DNA of 64,000 bases from Sphingopyxis sp. (lineage in GTDB: Bacteria > Pseudomonadota > Alphaproteobacteria > Sphingomonadales > Sphingomonadaceae), in assembly GCA_016793775.1 (NCBI GenBank), contig JAEULK010000096.1, forward strand, positions 109,652-173,651, written 5' to 3'. Positions 10,206-18,353 of the stretch are shown piece after piece. Made by a program: the position numbers and the translations under genes. Each line of letters begins with the position of its first letter. The stretch's first letter is position 1. Below the pieces are notes generated by a model, which saw only the letters and a list, made by a program, of their open reading frames with translations, did no database searches and had not been told where the DNA came from.

Positions 10206-11614
10206 AGCTTGTACGCGGCCTTGGCGAGATTATAGCTGAGGTCGGCCGCGAGTTCGGCGGCTTCCCACTCTTCCATCCGATGCTCGGCGACGAGCTGCGC
10301 CAGAAAGCCGCAGTCGATGCGCCGCGCGACGTCGTGCCGCGCCGGGATCGACAGGAAGGCGCGCGTGTCGTCGTTGAAGCCGACGGTGTTGTAGAAGCCT
10401 GCGGTCTCGGTCACCTGGCTGCGGAAGCGCCGCATGCCCTCGGGGCTGTCGTGGAACCACCAGGCGGGGCCGAGCTTCAGCGCCGGATAATGGCCCGCGA
10501 GCGGTGCCAATTCCCGCGCGTAGCTCGTCTCGTCGAGCGTGAAGAGGATGATCGTCAGCCCCGCTTCATTGCCATATTTTCCGAGCAGCGGGCGCAGCGC
10601 GTGGACATAGTCGGTGGCGATCGGAATATCGGCGCCCTTGTCGCGGCCGTAATTGGCGAAGAGCCAGGCGTTGTGGTTGCGGAAGGCCCCGGGGTGGATC
10701 TGCATCACCAGCCCGTCGTCGAGGCTCATCCCCGCCATCATCGTCAGCATATGCGCGCGGAACAGCTCGGCATCGGCGGCGCTGACATCATCGCCAGTGA
10801 CGCGCGCGAACAGCGCTTCGGCTTCGGCCTCCGACAGGTCGGCGGTCGCCGCGCTCGGGTGGCCATGGTCGGTCGAGGTCGCGCCCATGCTGGCGAAGAA
10901 GGCGCGGCGGTTGCGATGCGCCGCGAGATAACCGGCGTAGCTGTACGCATCCTCGCCCGACAGTTCGGAGAAGCGCTTGAGGTTATCGCGGAAACCCTCG
11001 AACGCGGGGTCGACCACCGGGTCGGGGCGATAGGCGGTGATCACCCTGCCCGCCCATTCGCCGCTGGCGTTGGCGGCGCGGATGACGCCATGATGATCGA
11101 GCGTGTCGAGCGGACTTTCGGTCGTCGCGATCACCTCGATCCCGAAACGGTCGAACAAGGCGCGCGGGCGGAAGGCGTCGGTCGCCAGCGCCTCGGTGAT
11201 GCGATCGTAATAAAGATCCGAGGTCGCCGCCTCGAATTGCACCTCGATGCCGAACGCCTCGGCGAACACCCAATCCATCCACATCCGCGACGGGGTGCCG
11301 CGGAACAGATGATAGCGTTCGGCAAACAGCCGCCAGCTCTCGCGCGGATCGGCATCGGGGTTGCGAATGCCGAGCGCGTCGAGCGACACCCCCTGCGAAT
11401 AGAGCATCCGGAACACATAATGGTCGGGATGCAGCAACAGTTCGGCGGCATTGCCGAAGGGCGCGTTGCCGGCGAACCAGCGCGGGTCGGTGTGCCCGTG
11501 CGGGCTTATGATCGGCAGCGTGGCGACTTCGGCATAAAGCCGCCGCGCGATGCCGCGCTGCCCCGGATCGGACGGGAAGAGGCGATCGGGGTTCAGGCGC
11601 AGCGGACGGGTCAT
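10202..11614 (-). CDS. uxaC: Uronate isomerase UxaC
   Basis: 470 residues, the usual length for UxaC, starting MTRPLRLNPDRLFPSDP. Landmarks are the metal-site motif PIISPHGHTDPRWFA, FRGTPSRMWMDWVF, and near the C-terminus GPAWWFHDSPEGMRRF and FNDDTRAFLSIPARHDVARR. The enzyme isomerises galacturonate to tagaturonate and glucuronate to fructuronate in the cytoplasm. The start at 11614 overlaps the exuT stop, and the gene's own stop overlaps the uxuB start. The longer upstream frame is a shadow of exuT. Confidence 0.97.
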   Translation of the reverse strand: MTRPLRLNPDRLFPSDPGQRGIARRLYAEVATLPIISPHGHTDPRWFAGNAPFGNAAELLLHPDHYVFRMLYSQGVSLDALGIRNPDADPRESWRLFAERYHLFRGTPSRMWMDWVFAEAFGIEVQFEAATSDLYYDRITEALATDAFRPRALFDRFGIEVIATTESPLDTLDHHGVIRAANASGEWAGRVITAYRPDPVVDPAFEGFRDNLKRFSELSGEDAYSYAGYLAAHRNRRAFFASMGATSTDHGHPSAATADLSEAEAEALFARVTGDDVSAADAELFRAHMLTMMAGMSLDDGLVMQIHPGAFRNHNAWLFANYGRDKGADIPIATDYVHALRPLLGKYGNEAGLTIILFTLDETSYARELAPLAGHYPALKLGPAWWFHDSPEGMRRFRSQVTETAGFYNTVGFNDDTRAFLSIPARHDVARRIDCGFLAQLVAEHRMEEWEAAELAADLSYNLAKAAYKL

Positions 11615-12927
11615 GCGGAGGCAGCTTCGCTTTCGACGGTGACGGGGGCAAGGCGCGGGCTGAGCAGGTGGATCGCCAGCACCGCGAGGAAATAGACGGT
11701 CGTGCACGCCGCGAAGATGAGCGTGTAATTGCCGCCCGTCGCGTCGAGCACCAGCCCCGTCGACTTGGCCATGATCATGCCACCGACACCGCCCGCGAAA
11801 CCGCCGAGGCCGATCACCGATCCGACCGCCCGCTTCGGAAACATGTCGGGCGGGATCGACAGAATCGTCGAGGAGAAAGCCTGATGTCCCGCGAGCGCGA
11901 TGCCGATCAGCACCACCGCCAGCCACATATTGTCGAGCCCGGTGACGAACAGCAAAGGCAGGACGCAGCAGCCGGCGCCGAGCATCGTGACCTTGCGCGC
12001 GAAATTGACGCTGTGACCGGTCTGGATCAGCTTCGACGACACCCAGCCGCCGAGGATGCTGCCGACATCGGACAGGAGGTACATGATGATCATCGGGAGC
12101 AGCACGACCTTCAGGTCCACGTTGTAGGTGGCGATGAAATAGCTGGGCAGCCAGAAGAGCATCAGGAACCATACCGGGTCGGTCAGGAATTTGCCGATCG
12201 CATAGGCCCAGGCTTCGCGCTTGGTGACGATCGCGCTCCAGCCGAGACGGTCGATCTTTTCGGGCGGGTCATGTTCGATCCACGCCAACTCGGCCTCGCT
12301 GACCTTCCCGCTCTCGCGCGGGTTGCTGTAGAGCCAGAGCCAGAGCAGCAGCAGGATGACGCCGAAGGCGCCGGTGTAGATAAAGGTCTGACGCCAGTCG
12401 AAGCCCATCCAGACCATGAACAGCCAGATCGTCGGAGCGGTCAGGATCACCCCGATCGTCGTCGCGCTGTTGACCCAGCCGATCGCGTAGGAGCGTTCCT
12501 TTTGCGGGAACCATTCGCTCGACGCGCGGACGACCGACGGGAAATGCCCCGCCTCGCCGACGCCCAGGACGACGCGCGCCGCCATGAAGGAGCCGACCGA
12601 CGAGGCGAAACCATGCGCGACATGGCCGATGGTCCAGATGCCGATCGCGATTCCATAGCCGACCTTCGGCCCGAAGCGGTCGATCAGCCAGCCCATGAGC
12701 AGGAAACCGAGCGCATAGGCGGCCTGGAAGGCGGTGACGATGTTGCCATAGTCATTCTCGCTCCACCCGAATTCACCGGTAAGGTCCGTCTTCAGCAGGC
12801 CGAGCATCGTGCGGTCGATATAATTGACCGTGGTCGCGGCGAAGAGTACCGCGACGATCAGCCAGCGATATCGTCCCGCGCGGGGCACCGGCGACGTCGC
12901 ACCTCCGTCCGCGATTGCCTGCGCCAT
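11611..12927 (-). CDS. exuT: Hexuronate transporter, MFS (ExuT-like)
   Basis: 438 residues with twelve predicted helices; signatures include YRWLIVAVLFAATTVNYIDR, GWLIDRFGPKVGYG and GVGEAGHFPSVVRASSEWFPQKERS, the anion:cation symporter pattern of ExuT/GudP/GarP carriers. It brings galacturonate or glucuronate across the inner membrane. GGGAGAGAG precedes the ATG. It sits between the hydratase (40-bp gap) and uxaC (ATGA overlap), so transport and isomerisation are co-expressed. Confidence 0.92.
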   Translation of the reverse strand: MAQAIADGGATSPVPRAGRYRWLIVAVLFAATTVNYIDRTMLGLLKTDLTGEFGWSENDYGNIVTAFQAAYALGFLLMGWLIDRFGPKVGYGIAIGIWTIGHVAHGFASSVGSFMAARVVLGVGEAGHFPSVVRASSEWFPQKERSYAIGWVNSATTIGVILTAPTIWLFMVWMGFDWRQTFIYTGAFGVILLLLWLWLYSNPRESGKVSEAELAWIEHDPPEKIDRLGWSAIVTKREAWAYAIGKFLTDPVWFLMLFWLPSYFIATYNVDLKVVLLPMIIMYLLSDVGSILGGWVSSKLIQTGHSVNFARKVTMLGAGCCVLPLLFVTGLDNMWLAVVLIGIALAGHQAFSSTILSIPPDMFPKRAVGSVIGLGGFAGGVGGMIMAKSTGLVLDATGGNYTLIFAACTTVYFLAVLAIHLLSPRLAPVTVESEAASA

Positions 12928-12967
12928 GTCTCTCTCCCGTTATCGGCTCTTGTTAGCCTGTGCCCGA

Positions 12968-13771
12968 TTAGCTCGTGATTGTGCAGCTGACGCGGATTTT
13001 TCCGTCGAACAGCGCCTCGGCGCTCTGGCCGGGACGAATTTCATGCACGCCGGTGATCGCCCCCGCCGACACCCAGGTGCCGGGCGGGATCGCGATGCCG
13101 CGCGTGCGCAGCGTGTCGATCAGGAACAAAGCCGACCCGAAGGGTCCGTCGAGCATCGTCGCCATCGTCGCGGCGCCGACGCGCGCGCCGTCGATGCGGA
13201 ATTCGACCGGCATCGCGATCAGATCGGCGCCGTGCCAGCCCTCGATGCGCGGGCCGAGGACGAGGCCCTTGTTGTTGCCATAGTCCGACGCGGTCACCGC
13301 GGGGCCGTGCTGGTTGATGCCCGGAAACGGCGAGCTAGCGATTTCGATGCCGGTACGCGCCTCGGTAATGACATCGCGAACCGAGCCGATATCATAATCG
13401 CGGGTGCCGACGTCGCCGAAGCGCAGCAAGACCTCGGCCTCGACCGCGGCAAAACCCTCGCCATAGACGGGCATCGCCGGCACCGCGCCATTGGTCGCAT
13501 CGACGATCTCGTCGCTGAAGATCGGGCCGGCGATGCGGTTGCCGCCATAATGGCCGACCAGTTCGTCGGCGATGCGCCCCACCTTCCAGCCGCCGACCGC
13601 GCGCCCGTCGAGCGCGATCGCCATATCCTGAATCTCATAGGCGTCGGCGAGCGCCTGCGGCATTGCGCCGGGATAATCGGTAAGCGGTGTCTTTGCGGCC
13701 CGTGCGGCAAGGAATGCCTTGGCTATGGCTCGTTGTTCTTGCGTTGCCAGCATCTTTGTCATTTCCCTCAT
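12968..13771 (-). CDS. 2-keto-4-pentenoate hydratase family protein
   Basis: 267 residues of the fumarylacetoacetase/hydratase fold: LTDYPGAMPQALADAYEIQD, GGWKVGRI, EAEVLLRFGD and GPRIEGWH. Family members hydrate 2-oxo-4-pentenoate-type enols. Here it is the first gene of the exuT-uxaC-uxuB operon and lies directly downstream of the operator at 13790, so a part in uronate or aldonate handling is likely but unproven. Starts at 13771 and 13762 are both possible. A decayed paralogue remnant lies at 30008-30170. Confidence 0.85.
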   Translation of the reverse strand: MREMTKMLATQEQRAIAKAFLAARAAKTPLTDYPGAMPQALADAYEIQDMAIALDGRAVGGWKVGRIADELVGHYGGNRIAGPIFSDEIVDATNGAVPAMPVYGEGFAAVEAEVLLRFGDVGTRDYDIGSVRDVITEARTGIEIASSPFPGINQHGPAVTASDYGNNKGLVLGPRIEGWHGADLIAMPVEFRIDGARVGAATMATMLDGPFGSALFLIDTLRTRGIAIPPGTWVSAGAITGVHEIRPGQSAEALFDGKIRVSCTITS

Positions 13772-13789
13772 CCGGAATTTCCTGTAAGA

Positions 13790-13801
13790 GACACCGGTGT
13801 C
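13790..13801. promoter_or_regulatory. Probable LacI operator, site A
   Basis: A perfect 12-bp palindrome, GACACCGGTGTC, in the divergent region between the hydratase operon and the lacI-uxaA operon. It is a symmetric version of the 13-bp word found at the other three promoters of the pectin locus. It could repress both directions and provide autoregulation. Confidence 0.75.
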
Positions 13802-13909
13802 AAAAGCAAGCGATTAGCCAATAGCGCGGTTGATTTTGTGACGGCGGGCGCGCATCAGGAAACGGGCGTGCCGGACCGACCGGGCATGCAGAGGAAAAGT
13901 GAAACACGC

Positions 13910-14962
13910 ATGGCGCCACGCACGCGGGAAAAGAGCGGCAAGCAACCGACGATCAACGATGTCGCGGCGCTCGCCGGCGTCTCGAAAAAAACCGTCAGCC
14001 GGGTCATCAACCGGTCCGAATTCATCACCGACAAGACGCGGCAAGCCGTCGAACAGGCGATCAAGATGCTCGGCTTCGTGCCGAACCCGCAGGCGCGCGC
14101 ACTGGCATTTCGCCGCAACTTTTTGATCGCCCTGCTTCACGACAATCCGAACGCACAGACGGTGCTCAATTTCCAGCAGGGCGTGCTCGACGCGATCAAG
14201 GACAGCGACCTCGCTTTGCTCGTCCGCCCGGTCGATCGCGGGTCGGACCGGATGCTCGACGACGTCCGCATCTTCCTCGAAAAGCAGCGGCCGATCGGCG
14301 CGATGCTGTTGCCGCCGATTTCGGAAAACGACGAACTCGCCGCGCTCTGCGAGGATCTGGGCGTGCGGTATGTCCGCGTCGGTTCGGCGCAACTCGACGA
14401 CGCCAAACATTGCGTGTCGTCGAACGACCGCGAGGTCGTCGCCGAGGCGGTGGGCAAGCTGGTCGACCTCGGCCACCGCCGCATCGGTTTCGTGCGCGGT
14501 CCCGTCGGTTTCCGCTCGGCCGCCGAGCGCGAAAAGGGGTTTCATGAGGCGCTGGCCGGAGCGGGCCTGACCCTGCCCGACGACTATTCGGCGCCGGGCA
14601 ATTACCGCTACACCGCCGGGATCGATGCGGGCGAGGCTTTGCTGTCGCTCGCCGAACCGCCGACCGCGATCTTCTGCTCGAACGACGAGATGGCGGCGGG
14701 GGTGATGAGTGTCGCTTATGGCAAGGGCATCGCCGTGCCCGCCGATCTGTCGATCATCGGATTCGACGACAGCCCGACCGCGACGCATATCTGGCCCGCG
14801 CTCAGCACCGTGCGCTGGCCGATCCGCGAGATGGGCGTGCGCGCCGCGCGCACCCTGGTGCCCGATTTCCTCGACATCGGCACCAAGCCCGGCGACGAAG
14901 CCAATATCCTCGCCTCGACCTTTATCGAGCGGCAGTCGGTCGCCGCGCCAAAGCGCGCTTAG
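13910..14962 (+). CDS. LacI-family transcriptional regulator of the pectin/uronate locus
   Basis: 350 residues from the ATG at 13910 (an ATG at 13886 is also possible). The N-terminal helix-turn-helix TINDVAALAGVSKKTVSRVINRS is followed by the hinge GFVPNPQARALAFRR, then a periplasmic-binding-protein-like effector domain with GHRRIGFVRGP, PTAIFCSNDEMAAGVM and SIIGFDDSPTATHIWP. It should bind palindromes with a central CCGG, which matches the GACACCGGTGTC and GTAACCGGTGTCA sites in the locus. The effector is probably a uronate-pathway intermediate (inference). It is followed directly by uxaA, one base after its stop. Confidence 0.93.
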   Translation: MAPRTREKSGKQPTINDVAALAGVSKKTVSRVINRSEFITDKTRQAVEQAIKMLGFVPNPQARALAFRRNFLIALLHDNPNAQTVLNFQQGVLDAIKDSDLALLVRPVDRGSDRMLDDVRIFLEKQRPIGAMLLPPISENDELAALCEDLGVRYVRVGSAQLDDAKHCVSSNDREVVAEAVGKLVDLGHRRIGFVRGPVGFRSAAEREKGFHEALAGAGLTLPDDYSAPGNYRYTAGIDAGEALLSLAEPPTAIFCSNDEMAAGVMSVAYGKGIAVPADLSIIGFDDSPTATHIWPALSTVRWPIREMGVRAARTLVPDFLDIGTKPGDEANILASTFIERQSVAAPKRA

Positions 14963-14963
14963 G

Positions 14964-16484
14964 ATGAGCGAAGCGCCCGGTCTTGACGTACAATTGACAC
15001 CGGTTTCGGCGCTGCGCGTTCACGACAGGGACACGGTCGCGACCTGCCTGGCCGATGCGCAGGCGGGCAATCTGGTCGCGGTCGATGGCGCCGAAATCGC
15101 CCTGATCGACGCCATACCGCGCGGCCATAAATTCTCGCTCGGGCCGATCGCACGCGGCGCATCGGTGATCAAATATGGCTTCCCGATCGGCATTGCGACT
15201 GCCGACATTGCGGTGGGCGCGCATGTCCACAGCCACAATCTCGCGACCGCGCTGAGCGGCGACGGCGATTATCGTTACGCGCCGCACGCGGTCGATCGCC
15301 CTGCCCCGCCGTCCACCCCGCGCAGCTTCGCCGGTTATCGCCGCGCCGACGGCCGCGTCGGCACGCGCAACGAAATCTGGATCCTGCCGACCGTCGGCTG
15401 CGTCGGCAATCTCGCCGCGCGCGCCGCGCGGATCGCGGGCGAGCGCGACGCCGGGCGCATCGACGGCATCCACGCTTTCAAACATCCCTTCGGATGTTCG
15501 CAGCTCGGCGACGACCTCGGCCACACGCGCGGCCTGCTCGCGGCGCTGGCGCAGCACCCCAATGCCGGCGGCGTGCTGATCGTCGGCCTCGGATGTGAGA
15601 GCAACCAGCTCGGCGCGCTGCTCGATACGATTCCCGCCGAGCGCCGCGCCCATGTCCGCACGCTGTCGGCGCAGGCGGTCGAAGATGATCTCGAAGCCGC
15701 GCTGGCACTCGTCGATGACCTCGTCGGGATCGCCGCCGCGACCAAACGCACCGACCAACCGCTTGCCACCCTCACCCTCGGGGTCAAATGCGGCGGGTCG
15801 GACGGGCTGTCGGGGCTGACCGCCAACCCGCTCGTCGGGCGCATGGCCGATGCCGTCGCGGGCGCGGACGGCAAGGTGATCCTGACCGAAATCCCCGAGA
15901 TTTTCGGCGCCGAACAGATGCTGATGGACCGCGCGGCGTCGCGCGAGGTCTTCGACCGCACCGCCGATCTGGTGCGCGACTTCAAGCAATATTTCATCCG
16001 CCACGGCGAACCGGTGAGCGAAAACCCCTCCCCCGGCAATATCGCGGGCGGGATCACCACGCTCGAGGAAAAATCGCTCGGCGCGGTGCAAAAGGGCGGC
16101 CAGGTACCGCTCGTCGATGTCCAGCCTTATGGCGGCGAAGCGACGCTCCCCGGCCTGACCCTGCTCGAGGCGCCCGGCAACGACGCGGTCTCGTCGACCG
16201 CGCTCACCGCCGCCGGGGCAACAATGATCCTCTTCACCACCGGCCGCGGTACCCCGCTCGGTTTCCCCGCCCCGACGCTCAAGATCGCGTCGAACAGCGC
16301 GCTGGCGGAGCGCAAGGCGGGCTGGATCGATTTCGACGCAGGTCGGGTTCTGACCGACGGCTTCGACGCGGCATCGGAGGGGCTGCTCGACCTGATCGTC
16401 GCCACCGCCTCGGGCGCCGCAACGCGCGCCGAAGCCAATGAGGAACGCGACATCGCGATCTGGAAATCGGGTGTGACGCTTTAA
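14964..16484 (+). CDS. uxaA: Altronate dehydratase UxaA
   Basis: 506 residues, the normal size. The N-terminal SAF-like part contains FSLGPIARGASVIKYGFPIG and AHVHSHNLATAL; the C-terminal catalytic part contains FAGYRRADGRVGTRNEIWI, FKHPFGCSQLG, GLGCESNQ, GVKCGGSDGLSG and TEIPEIFGAEQMLM. It converts altronate to 2-keto-3-deoxygluconate, which feeds kdgK in the same locus. Its ATG lies one base after the lacI stop. A weaker operator-like word (TGACACCGGTTTC, 14995-15007) lies inside its first codons. Confidence 0.96.
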   Translation: MSEAPGLDVQLTPVSALRVHDRDTVATCLADAQAGNLVAVDGAEIALIDAIPRGHKFSLGPIARGASVIKYGFPIGIATADIAVGAHVHSHNLATALSGDGDYRYAPHAVDRPAPPSTPRSFAGYRRADGRVGTRNEIWILPTVGCVGNLAARAARIAGERDAGRIDGIHAFKHPFGCSQLGDDLGHTRGLLAALAQHPNAGGVLIVGLGCESNQLGALLDTIPAERRAHVRTLSAQAVEDDLEAALALVDDLVGIAAATKRTDQPLATLTLGVKCGGSDGLSGLTANPLVGRMADAVAGADGKVILTEIPEIFGAEQMLMDRAASREVFDRTADLVRDFKQYFIRHGEPVSENPSPGNIAGGITTLEEKSLGAVQKGGQVPLVDVQPYGGEATLPGLTLLEAPGNDAVSSTALTAAGATMILFTTGRGTPLGFPAPTLKIASNSALAERKAGWIDFDAGRVLTDGFDAASEGLLDLIVATASGAATRAEANEERDIAIWKSGVTL

Positions 16485-16504
16485 GGCACCGCCTCGCAAG
16501 AAAA

Positions 16505-16664
16505 AGGTTCGCGCAAAGACGCAAAGGTGCAAAGAAGACGCGCATGGCCTAGAAGTCTCTTGCCGCCGCAGGCGGCCTTTCAAGGCGCTTCGCGCGAAGG
16601 AAAGCAGGGCATCAATCCGCCGCGCCTTCCTCTTCGCGCCTTTGCGCCTTTGCGCGAAACAAAA
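16505..16664. repeat. Inverted repeat between convergent genes (CGCAAAGGCGCAAAG type)
   Basis: GTTCGCGCAAAGACGCAAAG at the left (about 16507) and CCTTTGCGCCTTTGCGCGAA at the right (ending about 16659) are imperfect complements about 30 bases long, enclosing about 90 bases. The structure fills the space between the convergent uxaA and GH43 genes, where it may act as a bidirectional terminator or be a REP-type repeat. Confidence 0.55.
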
Positions 16665-16668
16665 ACCG

Positions 16669-18279
16669 CTACGCCAGCGCCTCGAACCTGAAATCGCGGA
16701 ACCGCGCCGCGCCCTCGCCCGCCGAATAGAGCCCCGGCCGCAGCATCAGGAAACCGCCGCGTACATTGTGGTGGTAGCCCGACACCTCCATGCCGCGGTC
16801 GAAGCGGGTCCACGTCTTCCCGCCGTCGCCGCTGGTGTCATAGGTGATAATATGGCGGTCGTTGGTCACCCGCATCCGCATGCTGCTGCCGTGCGGATTG
16901 GCCGGGCGGCCGCGTTCGATGCCATATTGATGGGTGACGAACTTCTCGCCGTCGAACCCCAGCCCGCAATAGAGTTTTTCATCATAGAAGAGGATCAGCC
17001 CCGCGACCCCGCCCGGCGCGATCTGGATATCGCATTCGAAGCGATAGGCTTGGTCGCCCGCGATCAGCAGCAGCGGCGACGAATCCGACGGCGCCTGGCC
17101 GCGCCCGGCGAGTACTAGCGCCCCGTCCGCGACGCGGGCGCGGCTACGCTCATCGGGGCCGGGCTTGAAGAAATTCCACTTCGCGCCGAGCGCCAGCGTC
17201 TTGAAATCGTCCGACAGCGCCATGCCGTGCGGCCCCACGACCGTCCCGCCCTTCGGCTTGGCGATCGGCGCCAACAAATCGCCCCCCGTCATCCGGAACC
17301 ACCCATCGTCGGTCCATTCGACCGGGTCGAGCAACGCCTGCCGCCCGAGCGTCCAATAGCCGTTCTCATAGCCGTGATAGACACTCCACCAGTCGCCCGC
17401 CGGCCCCTCGACCAAGGTGGCATGGCCACGTGACCACCATTTTTCGCCCGCCGACTTCGTGTGGACCAGCGGGTTGGCGGGGCAATTTTCCCACGGCCCA
17501 TGGATCGATTTCGACCGCGCCGCGATCACCATATGCCCGGTCGGCGGGCCGGCGGTGCCCCCGACCGCGGTGACCATATAGAAATAATCGCCGTGGCGCG
17601 TGATCTTCGGCCCCTCGGGCGCGAACCCCTCGACCACCCAGTCGGAGGGATAGCGCCAGGGATCATAGACATGCTCGGGCTCGCCGATGCGCGACAGCCC
17701 GTCGCCCGCCAGCCGCACCCGGTCGCCGCCCGACAGGAACAGCCAGCGCGACCCGTCCTCGCCCACCGCATGGCCGGGGTCGATATGATTGGGCAGACCC
17801 AGGTCGACGGGGTCGCTCCACGGCCCCTCGATCTTGTCGGCCCAGGTCACCCAGCTCGTGTTCGGACCCTTCGTGGGGATGTAGAGGAAATAACGCCCAT
17901 CGTGTTTGCAGAGTTCGGGCGCCCACACCGACCCGATATTCCGGTGCAGCGCCGGACCGACCGACCGCCAGTTCACCAGGTCGCGCGAATGCCAGATGAC
18001 CAGCCCCGGATAGCTGTCGAAGGTCGAGAAGGTCATATAATAATCGGCGCCGTCCTTCAGGATCGAGGGATCGGGATGGTCGCCCGCCATGATCGGGTTC
18101 AGGAAGCGCCCGTCGCCGAGGTCGGCCTTGCGCTGGCCGTCGAAACCCCGCGCCCAGGCCGGCGCGGCCTTCGCGGGCGCGGCCGCCGCGGCGAGCGCAG
18201 CGGGCGCTGACAGCCCCGACAGCCCCGCCCCGAACAACCCCGTTCCCGCCAGTTTCAACAGCGCGCGCCGATCGGTCAC
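16669..18279 (-). CDS. Glycoside hydrolase family 43-like, Tat-exported
   Basis: 536 residues from GTG at 18279 (GGAGGAGAG just upstream). A twin-arginine signal (TDRRALLKLAGTGLFGAG) leads to a five-bladed propeller with the GH43 acid FLNPIMAGDHPDPSILK, the central acid region SVWAPELCKHDGRYFLY and EGPKITRHGDYFYMV. A C-terminal beta-sandwich follows (SDDFKTLALGAKWNFFKPG onward). GH43 enzymes are arabinofuranosidases, xylosidases or galactanases, which fits removal of pectin side chains. It lies downstream of the TonB receptor in the same direction, across a terminator-like hairpin. Confidence 0.88.
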   Translation of the reverse strand: MTDRRALLKLAGTGLFGAGLSGLSAPAALAAAAAPAKAAPAWARGFDGQRKADLGDGRFLNPIMAGDHPDPSILKDGADYYMTFSTFDSYPGLVIWHSRDLVNWRSVGPALHRNIGSVWAPELCKHDGRYFLYIPTKGPNTSWVTWADKIEGPWSDPVDLGLPNHIDPGHAVGEDGSRWLFLSGGDRVRLAGDGLSRIGEPEHVYDPWRYPSDWVVEGFAPEGPKITRHGDYFYMVTAVGGTAGPPTGHMVIAARSKSIHGPWENCPANPLVHTKSAGEKWWSRGHATLVEGPAGDWWSVYHGYENGYWTLGRQALLDPVEWTDDGWFRMTGGDLLAPIAKPKGGTVVGPHGMALSDDFKTLALGAKWNFFKPGPDERSRARVADGALVLAGRGQAPSDSSPLLLIAGDQAYRFECDIQIAPGGVAGLILFYDEKLYCGLGFDGEKFVTHQYGIERGRPANPHGSSMRMRVTNDRHIITYDTSGDGGKTWTRFDRGMEVSGYHHNVRGGFLMLRPGLYSAGEGAARFRDFRFEALA

Positions 18280-18299
18280 TTGTCTCTCCTCCAAAAGAA

Positions 18300-18331
18300 A
18301 GGCCCGGCCCCCGCAAGCGCAGGCCGGGCCT
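18300..18331 (-). terminator. Intrinsic terminator after the TonB receptor gene
   Basis: On the minus strand AGGCCCGGCC, a 12-base loop and GGCCGGGCCT are followed by TTCTTTT. The 10-bp GC stem lies between the receptor stop and the GH43 start, so it may only attenuate transcription into GH43. Confidence 0.7.
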
Positions 18332-18353
18332 CACCGGAACTAAACTTATCGCC

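Noticed and set aside
12824-13909. Long N-terminal extension of the LacI regulator frame
   Set aside because: The extension overlaps the hydratase gene on the other strand and the operator; the family N-terminus begins at about 13910.
16505-16664. Possible CRISPR-like repeated CGCAAAG words
   Set aside because: Only two imperfect inverted arms, with no regular spacers.
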